A stretch of DNA of 64,000 nt, taken from assembly GCF_036242395.1 (NCBI RefSeq), contig NZ_CP108458.1, positions 6,696,001 through 6,760,000 of the forward strand, given 5' to 3'. Both the position numbers and the translations under genes were made by a program. The notes below the pieces were generated by a model. It was not told the DNA's origin. It did no database searches and was given only the letters and a program-made list of their open reading frames with translations. The stretch is from Kitasatospora sp. NBC_01266. GTDB taxonomy: Bacteria; Actinomycetota; Actinomycetes; Streptomycetales; Streptomycetaceae. Positions 27,198 to 36,048 of the stretch are shown here, piece after piece (position 1 is the first letter of the stretch; every line of letters begins with the position of its first letter).

Positions 27198-28069
27198 CAG
27201 TCGGTCCTCCGGTTCCAGCGGGCGAGCAGCAGCAGCGGGCCGACGGTCAGCGCGAAGAGCAGCACGCTGAGCGCCGAGGCGTAGCCGATCCGGCCGTCGC
27301 TGCCCGAGGCGGCCTGCTGGATCAGCATCACCAACGACACGTCCTGGCCGCCGACACCGCCGGTGCGCCCGCCCAGCACGTACAACTCGGTGAAGACGCG
27401 CATCGCGTTGACCGCGATCAGCACCGAGACCAGCGCCATGGTGCCGCGCACGCCCGGCACGGTCACCGACCAGAACCGGCGCACGGTGCCCGCGCCGTCG
27501 ACCGCGGCGGCCTCGTGCAGCTCGCGCCGGACGTTCCCGAGCGCCGACAGGTAGAGCACCATGTAGTAGCCCAGGCCCTTCCAGACGGTCAGCGCGATGG
27601 CGCTGAAGAGCAGCAGCCAGCGGTCGGTGAGGAAGGGCAGCGTGCGGTGGATCAGACCCATCTGCCTGCCCAGCCCGTTCACCAGGCCGCGGTCGTCCAG
27701 CAGCCACTGCCAGATCAGCGCCACCACCACGGCCGAGGCGATCACCGGGAAGTAGAAGACGGTCCGGAAGAAGCCCATGAACGGCAGGGTGCGCTGGACC
27801 AGCAGGGCCAGCAGCAGCGGCAGGAAGGTCAGCAGCGGCACGCAGACCACCATGAAGACCACGGTGTTCAGGATCGCGTCCCGCAGCTGCGGGTCCTGCC
27901 ACATCAGTTCGTAGTTGCGCACCCCGATGAACCGGCCGCCGCTGAGCGCGTGCACGTTGGTGAAGGAGAGCACCGCGGTGTTGAGCGCCGGCCAGAGGCT
28001 GAAGACGGCCAGCCAGATCAGCGCGGGAGCGGTCAGCAGCCAAGGGGTGTACCAGCGGTGGGCCTTCAT
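27197..28069 (-). CDS. Sugar ABC importer permease (MalF type)
   Basis: 290 aa, ATG preceded by GGGAGGATCCG. Six hydrophobic helices and an EAA-like loop ELHEAAAVDGAGTVRRFWSVTVPGVRG are visible. It pairs with the MalG-type protein to form the membrane channel of a CUT1 oligosaccharide importer. It lies directly downstream of the binding lipoprotein gene. Confidence 0.95.
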   Translation of the reverse strand: MKAHRWYTPWLLTAPALIWLAVFSLWPALNTAVLSFTNVHALSGGRFIGVRNYELMWQDPQLRDAILNTVVFMVVCVPLLTFLPLLLALLVQRTLPFMGFFRTVFYFPVIASAVVVALIWQWLLDDRGLVNGLGRQMGLIHRTLPFLTDRWLLLFSAIALTVWKGLGYYMVLYLSALGNVRRELHEAAAVDGAGTVRRFWSVTVPGVRGTMALVSVLIAVNAMRVFTELYVLGGRTGGVGGQDVSLVMLIQQAASGSDGRIGYASALSVLLFALTVGPLLLLARWNRRTD

Positions 28070-28097
28070 CGGATCCTCCCTTCGATTCCCGCGCGGG

Positions 28098-29408
28098 TCA
28101 CTGCCCGAGCAGCTGGTTGACCCGGTTCACGGCGTTGTCCAGGGCCTGCGTCGCGGACTCCCTGCCGGTCATCGCCAGTGCGATCTGCTGGTTGAGCACG
28201 GTGTTCATGGCGTCGGTCCAGACCGGCGGGGTGAAGTTCACCGCCTTCTGCATGTCCTGGTAGGCGAAGACCGAGGCGTCGCCCTGCGGGGTGCCGTCGC
28301 TCTTGCTGTAGGCCGGGTTGTTCGCCGAGGCGGTGGTGCCGGGCAGGTAGCCGGGGGCCAGCTTGACGAAGTTCACCTGGTTGGCGTCATCGGTGACGAA
28401 CTTGGCGAAGGCCAGCGCGAGCGGCAGGTTCTTGCTCTTGGCGGCGACCGAGATGCCCTGCACGTAGAGCGGGGCGGTGTCCAGCGCGGGGGAGGGGACG
28501 ATCAGCGGGGTGAGGCTCGGGTTGGTCTGCTCGGTGGCCTCGATGTAGTTGCCGCCGCCGGTGGTCCAGGCCACCTCCTGCTTGTTGAAGAGCGCCGAGT
28601 TGCCCTCGTAGGTGCTGGTCAGCACGTCGGAGGGCAGGTAGCCGGCCGCGTAGGCGGCGGTGTACTTGTCCAGCATGGCGGCGGCGCCCGGGGTGTTGAA
28701 GGCGAACTTCTTGCCGTCCGGAGTCATCAGCGGGGTACCGGAGTTGACGATGTCGGAGAGTCCGGGCGGGCGGCTCATCAGGTAGTCCTTGCCGCCCGAG
28801 CGGTCGTGCATGGTCTTGGCCTGGGCGAGCAGGTCGTCGAAGGTCTTCGGCAGGTGGTTCGGGTCGAGGCCGTCGCGCTGGAGCATCGCCTTGTTCCAGA
28901 GGCTGATGTCGGTCCCGAGGTACCAGGGGAAGCCGTAGCTGTCGGCGCCGAGGTCGGGGTAGGTGTAGGCGGCCAGGCCGCTGTGCACGTAGTCCTGGCC
29001 CAGCGTCGGCACGTTGGTGGTCAGGTCGAGCAGTCCGCCGACCTTGGCCACCGAGTGGGCGATGTCCGGCGGCAGGTTGACCACGTCGGGCAGGCTGCCG
29101 CTGGTGACCTGGCTGGTCACCTTGTCGGTGTAGCCGTCGCCGGGCTGGTCGATCCAGTTGACCGTGGTGCCCGGGTGCTGGTTCTCGAAGTCCTTGACCA
29201 GGCCGGTGAAGTAGGGCGTGAACTTGTCGTTCTTCAGCGACCAGGTCTGGAAGGTGATCGTGCCCTTCAGCGGGGCGTCGACGGCCACCGTCTGCTTGGC
29301 CGCGTCGTTGCTGGTGCTGCCGACGCCGCAGCCGCTGAGCGCCACCGTGGTGAGCGCCGCGACCACGGTGACCGCCGCCGAGGTGAAGCCTGCCCGGACT
29401 CTTGGCAT
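28098..29408 (-). CDS. Sugar-binding lipoprotein of ABC importer
   Basis: 436 aa from ATG at 29408 (AGGAGAACCCTC upstream). Lipobox VALSGC anchors it to the membrane. The mature protein has the family 1 solute-binding pattern: TITFQTWSLKNDKFTPYF at the N-terminus, SGSLPDVVNLPPDIA and GFPWYLGTDISLWNKAML. First gene of the six-gene operon (binding protein, two permeases, GH5, GH38, ROK kinase). A LacI-type operator lies about 105 bases upstream. The enzymes downstream suggest it binds manno-oligosaccharides. Confidence 0.95.
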   Translation of the reverse strand: MPRVRAGFTSAAVTVVAALTTVALSGCGVGSTSNDAAKQTVAVDAPLKGTITFQTWSLKNDKFTPYFTGLVKDFENQHPGTTVNWIDQPGDGYTDKVTSQVTSGSLPDVVNLPPDIAHSVAKVGGLLDLTTNVPTLGQDYVHSGLAAYTYPDLGADSYGFPWYLGTDISLWNKAMLQRDGLDPNHLPKTFDDLLAQAKTMHDRSGGKDYLMSRPPGLSDIVNSGTPLMTPDGKKFAFNTPGAAAMLDKYTAAYAAGYLPSDVLTSTYEGNSALFNKQEVAWTTGGGNYIEATEQTNPSLTPLIVPSPALDTAPLYVQGISVAAKSKNLPLALAFAKFVTDDANQVNFVKLAPGYLPGTTASANNPAYSKSDGTPQGDASVFAYQDMQKAVNFTPPVWTDAMNTVLNQQIALAMTGRESATQALDNAVNRVNQLLGQ

Positions 29409-29505
29409 GAGGGTTCTCCTGGTACGGCCGGCCGGTGGGGGAGCCGGCCGGTGCGGGAGGGGATGAGGGGCGCGAACCGCGCGGTGCTGGAGGTGGTTGC
29501 TGAAG

Positions 29506-29526
29506 CGGTTTACTAAACCGGTCCAG
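29506..29526. promoter_or_regulatory. LacI-type operator between importer operon and lacI-like gene
   Basis: Two overlapping palindromic readings are visible: CGGTTTACTAAACCG (29506-29520) and the CG-centred 14-mer CTAAACCGGTCCAG (29513-29526). The 14-mer matches the site over the GH18 promoter at 10 of 14 positions, including both CTAAA/AG ends and the central CG. It sits where a repressor could control both divergent directions. Confidence 0.75.
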
Positions 29527-29584
29527 TAGCTTGGGTGGACTATGCTCCGGCGCAGCAAGGCTGTCAAGAGAGGAAACACGACAC

Positions 29585-30604
29585 GTGGGCAGACCGACCA
29601 TCGCCGACATCGCCCGAGCGGCGGGGGTGTCCAAGGGTGCGGTGTCCTTCGCGCTCAACGGGCGCCCCGGGGTCAGCGAAGAGACCCGGAGCCGGATCCT
29701 GCGGGTCGCGGAGGAGATGAACTGGCGTCCGCACAGCGCGGCCCGGGCGCTGGGCGGGGCCCGGGTCGGCGCGGTCGGTCTGGTGCTGGCCCGCCCGGCC
29801 CGCACGGTGGGGGTGGAGCCGTTCTTCGCGCAGCTGCTCTCCGGGCTGCAGGCCGAGTTCTCGGCGCGTTCCACCGCGCTGCAGCTGCTGGTGGTGGAGG
29901 ACACCGCCGCCGAGATCGAGGTCTACCGGCGCTGGGTCTCCGAGCACCGGGTGGACGGCTTCGTGCTGGTCGACCTCCAGGTGCGCGACCCGCGGATCCA
30001 GGTGCTCGAGGAGCTCGGCACGCCGACCGTGGTGCTGGGCGGCCCCGGGCGGCACGGCGGTCTGCCCAGCGTCTGGGCGGACGACCGGGAGGCGATGCTG
30101 TCGATCGTCGAGTACCTGGCGGCGCTCGGCCACCGGCGGATCGCGCACCTGGCCGGGCTGCCGGCCTTCCAGCACACCCAGCGCCGGATCCGCGCGCTGC
30201 GGGACGCGGCCAAGCGGCTCGGCCTGGGCGAGACGCTCTCGCTGCCCACCGACTTCAGTGACGCGCAGGGGGCCGCCGCCACCCGGACGCTGCTGGCCCG
30301 GCGGGAGCGGCCGACCGCGATCATCTACGACAGCGACGTGATGGCGGTGGCCGGCCTCGGGGTGGCCGCCGAGATGGGTGTCGCGGTGCCCGGCGAGCTG
30401 TCCATCGTCTCGTTCGACGACTCGGTGCTGGCCCGGATCGTCCACCCGCCGCTCACCGCGCTCTCCCGGGACACCTTCGCGCTCGGCGAGCAGGTGGCCC
30501 GCACGCTGCTCGCGGTGCTGGACGACCCCGCCGCGGCGGTGGACCTCAAGATGCCGACCCCGCGCCTGACGGTCCGGGAGAGCACGGCGGTGCCGCGCGG
30601 CTGA
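29585..30604 (+). CDS. LacI-family transcriptional repressor
   Basis: 339 aa; GTG at 29585 with GAGAGGAAA upstream. The N-terminal helix-turn-helix is PTIADIARAAGVSKGAVSFALNGRPGVSEETRSRI, followed by the minor-groove hinge helix (PHSAARALGG). A periplasmic-binding-protein-like effector domain follows, ending FDDSVLARIVHPPLTALSRDTFALG. It is divergent from the importer operon and upstream of the GH18 gene; it probably represses both until a manno-oligosaccharide is present. A 21-bp copy of the gene's end is repeated 46 bases downstream. Confidence 0.95.
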   Translation: MGRPTIADIARAAGVSKGAVSFALNGRPGVSEETRSRILRVAEEMNWRPHSAARALGGARVGAVGLVLARPARTVGVEPFFAQLLSGLQAEFSARSTALQLLVVEDTAAEIEVYRRWVSEHRVDGFVLVDLQVRDPRIQVLEELGTPTVVLGGPGRHGGLPSVWADDREAMLSIVEYLAALGHRRIAHLAGLPAFQHTQRRIRALRDAAKRLGLGETLSLPTDFSDAQGAAATRTLLARRERPTAIIYDSDVMAVAGLGVAAEMGVAVPGELSIVSFDDSVLARIVHPPLTALSRDTFALGEQVARTLLAVLDDPAAAVDLKMPTPRLTVRESTAVPRG

Positions 30605-30652
30605 GCACGGTGGTGCCGCTCGGGTGGGCGTGGCGGTGCCGCGCGGCTGAGC
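30586..30652 (+). repeat. 21-bp direct repeat spanning the lacI-like gene stop
   Basis: GGCGGTGCCGCGCGGCTGA plus two more bases occurs at 30586-30606, containing the TGA stop, and again at 30632-30652. It looks like a local duplication of the gene end. Confidence 0.8.
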
Positions 30653-30715
30653 GGGGACGGGTGGCGCCGAGCCCCGGCCGGAAGGTTGCTGACTGATCAT
30701 CAGATGATGGGGGCA

Positions 30716-30744
30716 TTGACGCCGGAGCTAAATCGCTTTAGCGT
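30716..30744 (+). promoter_or_regulatory. GH18 promoter with overlapping LacI-type operator
   Basis: The -35 box TTGACG (30716-21), a 17-base spacer and the -10 box TAGCGT (30739-44) fit the main vegetative sigma factor. The palindrome GCTAAATCGCTTTAGC (30727-30742) fills the spacer and -10 box, so a bound repressor would block RNA polymerase. Its core CTAAATCGCTTTAG matches the site at 29513-29526. Confidence 0.75.
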
Positions 30745-30805
30745 CCGGGGCGAAGCGGCCGCTTTCCGTGTCCACCCGCACATCCACCCCCATCGGGAGG
30801 TATTC

Positions 30806-31717
30806 ATGACGGGTCGCCTCGCCCGTGCCTGCACGGCGCTGCTGGCCACCGGCGCTCTCGCGCTGTCGGCCGGCACCGCCAGTGCGCACGCGCACTCCGC
30901 CCCCGCGCACCATGTCGTCGCCTACTACCAGACCCAGTACAGCAACGGCAGTTACGTCTCGCCGCTGCCACTGAAGGGCACGGCCACCGACATCGAGCTG
31001 GCCGCCTTCCACCTCAACGCCGGCAGCGGCATCACCCTGAACGACGACCCGCCGTCCGCCGCCACGTACACCCAGATGTGGCGCGACCTGGCCGCGCTCC
31101 AGAAGTCCGGCAGCAAGGTCGAGGCGATGCTCGGCGGCGCCGCCCAGGGCAGCTACGCCGACCTGCACAACGACTTCAACACCTACTACCCGCAGCTGCG
31201 CGACACGCTGCGCACCTACCACCTGAACGGCGTCGACCTCGACATCGAGGAGACCTTCTCGCTCGCCGACACCGAGCACCTGATCAAGCAGCTGCGCACC
31301 GACTTCGGCAGCGACTTCGTGATCACCCTGGCCCCGGTCGCCAGCGACCTGTCGGGTGGCTCCAGCTTCTCCGGCGGCTTCGACTACAGCCAGTTGGAGC
31401 ACGCCATGGGGAGCAGGATCTCCTGGTACAACGCGCAGTTCTACTGCGGCTGGGGCGACCTGAGCGACACCTCCGCCTACGACGCCGTGGTGCAGAACGG
31501 CTTCTCCCCGTCCCGGGTGGTGGCCGGCACCGTGACCAACGCCGCCAACTGCGACGGCTACGTCGACCCCGGCACGCTGAGCAGCACGCTCGGCTCGCTG
31601 GTCGGCGAGTACCCGGGTTTCGCCGGAGTGGCGGGTTGGGAGTACTTCAACGCCGTGCCCGTGAACGGCACCGGCCCGGCGTCCTGGTACGCAGCCGCCA
31701 AGCAGGACATGGGCTGA
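30806..31717 (+). CDS. Secreted GH18 endo-glycosidase (chitinase or ENGase)
   Basis: 303 aa from ATG at 30806 (GGGAGG upstream). The signal peptide ends near TASAHAHS. The GH18 barrel carries the catalytic motif DLDIE (Asp144-Asp146-Glu148) in LNGVDLDIEETF, and the C-terminal strand AGVAGWEYFNA is typical of the family. No carbohydrate-binding module is attached, unlike most Streptomyces chitinases. The single-domain form, and control by the same operator as a manno-oligosaccharide importer, favour an endo-beta-N-acetylglucosaminidase that releases high-mannose N-glycans. A chitinase is the alternative. Confidence 0.88.
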   Translation: MTGRLARACTALLATGALALSAGTASAHAHSAPAHHVVAYYQTQYSNGSYVSPLPLKGTATDIELAAFHLNAGSGITLNDDPPSAATYTQMWRDLAALQKSGSKVEAMLGGAAQGSYADLHNDFNTYYPQLRDTLRTYHLNGVDLDIEETFSLADTEHLIKQLRTDFGSDFVITLAPVASDLSGGSSFSGGFDYSQLEHAMGSRISWYNAQFYCGWGDLSDTSAYDAVVQNGFSPSRVVAGTVTNAANCDGYVDPGTLSSTLGSLVGEYPGFAGVAGWEYFNAVPVNGTGPASWYAAAKQDMG

Positions 31718-31760
31718 CCAGGGCTGACCAGGGTTGACCTGGGCTGACCTGGGCTGACCT
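31711..31760 (+). repeat. 10-bp tandem repeat at the GH18 gene end
   Basis: Five copies of GGGCTGACCW-type units (GGGCTGACCA twice, GGGTTGACCT, GGGCTGACCT twice) start at 31711. The first copy contains the GH18 TGA stop. A sixth degenerate start follows at 31761. Confidence 0.85.
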
Positions 31761-31809
31761 GGGCCTGCGCGCTCACCCGTTCGACTGATCGTCAGAAAGG
31801 ACCCGACCC

Positions 31810-34800
31810 GTGCCGGTCACCATCACCGCCGTCGAATGCACCGACCTGTTCGTCGGCACCGTCGAGGCACCCCGCCAGATCCTGCGGGTGACCATCGACG
31901 GACCGCCCGCCCCGATCACCGTCCAGGGAGCGGGCGTGCGCGGCGAGGCGACCGGCACGGGGCTGGTCGAGGTCCCGCTGGAGCTGGCGCCGGACGCCGC
32001 CCCGGGCACCGAACTGCCGGTCACCGTCACGGCGGGTGGGCCCGGCGCGGAGGTCAGCGCCGAGGCGGTGGTCACCGTCGCCGAGCCCGGCTGGACCATG
32101 TTCCTGGTCTCGCACTTCCACTACGACCCGGTCTGGTGGAACACCCAGGCCGCCTACACCTCCCCCTGGGAGCTGCTCTCCGGCGACGCGACCACCCGGC
32201 CGCTCTGGGAGCGCAACGGCTTCGCCCTGGTCGAGGCGCACCTCGAACTCGCCCTGCGGGACCCGGTGTACAAGTTCGTGCTGGCCGAAGTCGACTACCT
32301 CAAACCGTACTTCGACCAGCACCCGGAGCGCCGCGCGGACCTGCGCCGGCTGCTGGAGCGCGGCCAGGTCGAACTGGTCGGCGGCACCTACAACGAGCCG
32401 AACACCAACCTGACCGGTGCCGAGACCACCATCCGCAACCTGGTGCTCGGCATCGGCTACCAGCGCGACATCCTGGGCGGCGACCCGCAGACCGCCTGGC
32501 AGTTGGACGTCTTCGGGCACGACCCGCAGTTCCCCGGCTACCTGGCCGACGCGGGGCTGACCGGCAGCGCCTGGGCCCGGGGACCGTTCCACCAGTGGGG
32601 CCCGATCCAGAAGAACTTCAAGGCGGCCAAGGACGACGCCACCGTCATGCAGTTCCCCAGCGAGTTCGAGTGGATCGCGCCGTCCGGGCACGGCGTGCTC
32701 ACCCACTACATGCCGCACCACTACTCGGCCGGCTGGTGGATGGACTCCGCCGCCGACCTGGCCGCCGCCGAGGCCGCCGTCTACGAGCTGTACCGCAAGC
32801 TGAAGCCGGTCGGCGCGACCCGCAACCTGCTGCTGCCGGTCGGCACCGACTACACCCCGCCGAACAAGTGGGTCACCGAGATCCACCGCTCCTGGGCCGC
32901 CAAGTACCTCTGGCCGCGTTTCGTCTGCGCGATCCCGCGCGACTTCCTGACCGCCGTGCGGGCCGAACTCGCCGCCACCGGGCGCCGGCCGAGCCCGCAG
33001 ACCCGCGACATGAACCCGGTCTACACCGGCAAGGACGTCTCCTACATCGACACCAAGCAGGCCCAACGCGCCTGCGAGGTGGCGGCGTTGGACGCCGAGA
33101 AGCTCGCCACCCTGGCCGCGCTGCAGGGGCTCGGCGGCTACCCGCAGGCCGCCCTCGACAAGGTCTGGCGCCACCTGGCCTTCGGCGCCCACCATGACGC
33201 GATCACCGGCTCGGAGTCCGATCAGGTCTACCTCGACCTGCTCGGCGGCTGGCGCGAGGCGCACGACCTGGCCACCGGGGTGCGGGACACCGCGCTGGAC
33301 GCCCTGGTGGGGCGGATCGACACCAGTGGCGAGGGCCAGGCCGTGGTGGTCGCCAACACGCTCTCCTTCGACCGCTCGGGCACCGTCTCGGTGCGGCTGC
33401 CGCAGGGGCGCACCGATGCCCGGGTGGTGGACGACGCCGGGGCGCCGGTCGCCTGCGCCGTCGACCGGGGCACACTGCACTTCCACGCCGCACAGGTCCC
33501 CGCGCTGGGCTGGCGCACCTGGCGGCTGCTTGACGGAGAGTCAGATGCGTTGTGGCAGGCGGCGCCGGGCCTGGCGGTGCAGAACGGGCGCTACCGGGTC
33601 ACCGCCGACCCCGAGCGCGGCGGCGCGCTGAGCAGCGTCCACGACAAGGTGCACGGACGGGAGTTGATCCAGCCGGGCCAGGTCGGCAACGAGCTGCGGA
33701 TGTACGAGGAGTATCCGCAGCACCCCGACTTCGGCGAGGGGCCGTGGCACCTGCTGCCCAAGGGGCCGGTGACCGGCTCCCGGGAGAGCGCCGGGCAGGT
33801 GCGGCGCGAGGTCGGGCCGCTGGGCGAGCGGCTGGTGGTCACCGGCACGGTCGACGGGCTGCGCTACGAGCAGAGCGTCACGCTCTGGCACGGCGTCGAC
33901 CGGGTCGACTGCCGGACCCGGGTGCTGGACCACTCCGGCGCGGACCGGCTGCTGCGGCTGCGCTTCCCGCTCGACCTGCCCGGCACGCTGCCGGTCAGCG
34001 AGGTCGCCGAGGCCGTGGTCGGGCGCGGCTTCGCGCTGCCCGAGGTGGACGTGGCCGAGGCGCCGTGGACCCTGGACAACCCCGCCAACACCTGGTTCGG
34101 CCTCAGCGCCACCGCCCGGGTCACCCTCACCGACCCGGCCGGCAACCCGCTCGGCGAGCGCGCCCTGGGCGTCGCCGAGGTGGTGGTCCCCGAGCCGGCC
34201 GCCGCGGCCGAGGCCCGCGAGCTGGTGGTGGCGCTGGCCCGGGCCGGGGTCACCGCGACCACCGCGAGCGCCGACTGGTCCCGGTACGGCTGGCTCGACG
34301 TGGACTCCAACCTGCCGGACTTCCGGATCGTGCTGGGCGGACCGGAGCGCAACGCGGTGGCCCGGGAGCTGCTGGAGCGGGCCGGCGCGCAGTACGCGGC
34401 CGTGCTGGCGGCGCACGGGCGGGTCTGGGTGCCGGCCGAGAAGCCGCTGCACGAGGTCTGGCAGCCCAACGCCGATCTGCGCGACCTGCGCGCGCTGCCG
34501 GCCCTGGTGGTCACCGACCAGGCCGCGCTGGCCGAGGACCTCGGCGACGCCTGGATCGGCGCCGTCTGCCCCGGCGAACTCCCGGTCGCCGAGCGGCTGA
34601 CCGACCACACCGCCGCGCTGATCGGCTACGGCCTGCCCGGCTTCGCCGTCGACCCGACCGGCGCCCTGTACCTCTCGCTGCTGCGCTCCTGCACCGGCTG
34701 GCCCTCCGGCGTCTGGATCGACCCGCCACGGCGCACGGCGGTGGACGGCACCTCCTTCCAACTCCAGCACTGGACACACGACTTCCACTACGCCCTGGTC

Positions 34801-36048
34801 TCCGGGGAAGGCGACTGGCGGGCCCTGGCGCTGCCCGCCGCCGGCCAGGAGTTCAACCACCCGTTGCTGACCCGCCTGGCGCCCGCGCACGACGGACCGC
34901 TGCCGGCCACCCACTGCTGGTTGCGCGTCGAGCCGGCCCGCGAGGTGCGGTTGAGCACGCTCAAGCCGACCGGCAACCCGATCGCCGCCGGTTCGGCGGC
35001 CGAGCCGGACCCGGCCGCCGGGGTCACCCTGCGGCTGGTCGAGTCCACCGGCCTGGGCCGCACGGCGCGCCTCGGCGGCGCGCTGGCGCTGGCGGACCCG
35101 CACCGGGCCGACCTGCTGGAGCGGGCGCAGGAGCCGCTGGAGGGACTGGAGCTGACGGGGGCCCAGGTGCTCACGTTGACGGCGCGGCCGGTGGGGGCCG
35201 CCCCCGGCGGCGGTGCGCCGCTGGGGCCGGTCGCCGAACTCGCCCAACCCGTGCACGCCCGCTACTGGTTGCACAACCGGGGGCCGGCGCCGATCGGCTA
35301 CCTGCCGGTCTCGGTGGGTGTCAGCCCGGGGCTGCTGACGGTGCCGGAAGGCGGCGCGCGTGAGGGCGGTGCGAGTGAGGGCGGCGCGCTCGAACTCTCG
35401 GTCGTCCTCGCCTCGCAGCTGCGGGACGCGGCGGTCGAGGGAACGGTCGAGTTGATCGCGCCGGACGGCTGGCAGCTGAGCCTGCGCCGCCGCCCCTACC
35501 GGCTCGAGCCGGCCGGGCAGCTGCGCTTTTCGGCCACCGTCACGCCGCCTGCTGACGCATTGTCAGGACTGTACTTCGTCGCCGTCCGCACCGAGTACGG
35601 CGGCCAGGTGATCGAGGACGTGGCCACCGTCGCGGTCGGTGAGCTGCCCGAACTGCTGCCGGCCCCGGGCGACCTGCCCGACGACTGGGGGCAGGCCCAG
35701 GGCACCAGGGCAGCGGCCGGGCGGGACACCGGCCTGTCGGTCGAGGTCGGCGCGCAGTCGGTCCGGGTGGCGCCCGGGGGTCGCGGGCTGCTGCAGGTGG
35801 TGCTCACCAACCGCACCCGGGGCGAGCTCCGCGGCGAGCTGCAGGTCGTCTCGCCCTGGGGTAGCTGGACCGCCCTCGACGCCCCGGTGCGCGGCTTCAC
35901 CCTGGCGCCCGGGGAGCGGCGGACGGTCGGCTTCGAGATCGCGCCGCCGCCGGACACCGACCCGGGCGCCTACTGGGCGGTCGCCAAGGTGATGTGGTTC
36001 GGTCGCTGCCAGTACGCGCCCACCGTCGAGCTGGTGGTGGCCCCGTGA
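31810..36048 (+). CDS. Very large GH38 alpha-mannosidase with C-terminal NEW3-like domains
   Basis: 1412 aa, GTG start with AAAGGA upstream, no signal peptide. The first 95 residues form a beta domain. The catalytic barrel follows, with zinc ligands in SHFHYDPVWW (His102, His104, Asp106) and nucleophile Asp233 in QLDVFGHDP. After the central mannosidase beta domains come two C-terminal Ig-like repeats (about 1170-1270 and 1300-1412) that resemble the NPCBM-associated NEW3 domain. It is about 400 residues longer than ordinary bacterial GH38 enzymes. Lack of similarity to the first GH38 outside the motifs suggests different linkage specificity. Confidence 0.92.
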   Translation: MPVTITAVECTDLFVGTVEAPRQILRVTIDGPPAPITVQGAGVRGEATGTGLVEVPLELAPDAAPGTELPVTVTAGGPGAEVSAEAVVTVAEPGWTMFLVSHFHYDPVWWNTQAAYTSPWELLSGDATTRPLWERNGFALVEAHLELALRDPVYKFVLAEVDYLKPYFDQHPERRADLRRLLERGQVELVGGTYNEPNTNLTGAETTIRNLVLGIGYQRDILGGDPQTAWQLDVFGHDPQFPGYLADAGLTGSAWARGPFHQWGPIQKNFKAAKDDATVMQFPSEFEWIAPSGHGVLTHYMPHHYSAGWWMDSAADLAAAEAAVYELYRKLKPVGATRNLLLPVGTDYTPPNKWVTEIHRSWAAKYLWPRFVCAIPRDFLTAVRAELAATGRRPSPQTRDMNPVYTGKDVSYIDTKQAQRACEVAALDAEKLATLAALQGLGGYPQAALDKVWRHLAFGAHHDAITGSESDQVYLDLLGGWREAHDLATGVRDTALDALVGRIDTSGEGQAVVVANTLSFDRSGTVSVRLPQGRTDARVVDDAGAPVACAVDRGTLHFHAAQVPALGWRTWRLLDGESDALWQAAPGLAVQNGRYRVTADPERGGALSSVHDKVHGRELIQPGQVGNELRMYEEYPQHPDFGEGPWHLLPKGPVTGSRESAGQVRREVGPLGERLVVTGTVDGLRYEQSVTLWHGVDRVDCRTRVLDHSGADRLLRLRFPLDLPGTLPVSEVAEAVVGRGFALPEVDVAEAPWTLDNPANTWFGLSATARVTLTDPAGNPLGERALGVAEVVVPEPAAAAEARELVVALARAGVTATTASADWSRYGWLDVDSNLPDFRIVLGGPERNAVARELLERAGAQYAAVLAAHGRVWVPAEKPLHEVWQPNADLRDLRALPALVVTDQAALAEDLGDAWIGAVCPGELPVAERLTDHTAALIGYGLPGFAVDPTGALYLSLLRSCTGWPSGVWIDPPRRTAVDGTSFQLQHWTHDFHYALVSGEGDWRALALPAAGQEFNHPLLTRLAPAHDGPLPATHCWLRVEPAREVRLSTLKPTGNPIAAGSAAEPDPAAGVTLRLVESTGLGRTARLGGALALADPHRADLLERAQEPLEGLELTGAQVLTLTARPVGAAPGGGAPLGPVAELAQPVHARYWLHNRGPAPIGYLPVSVGVSPGLLTVPEGGAREGGASEGGALELSVVLASQLRDAAVEGTVELIAPDGWQLSLRRRPYRLEPAGQLRFSATVTPPADALSGLYFVAVRTEYGGQVIEDVATVAVGELPELLPAPGDLPDDWGQAQGTRAAAGRDTGLSVEVGAQSVRVAPGGRGLLQVVLTNRTRGELRGELQVVSPWGSWTALDAPVRGFTLAPGERRTVGFEIAPPPDTDPGAYWAVAKVMWFGRCQYAPTVELVVAP

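Noticed and set aside
26277..28043. 588-codon minus-strand reading of the MalG-type permease
   Set aside because: The extra N-terminal half overlaps the other permease in a wrong frame; the true start is the coupled ATG at 27197.
30690..30703. DasR-type (dre) operator before the GH18 gene
   Set aside because: The palindrome TGACTGATCATCAG does not match the ACTGGTCTAGACCAN-type consensus; it fits the TGACN5GTCAG repeat instead.
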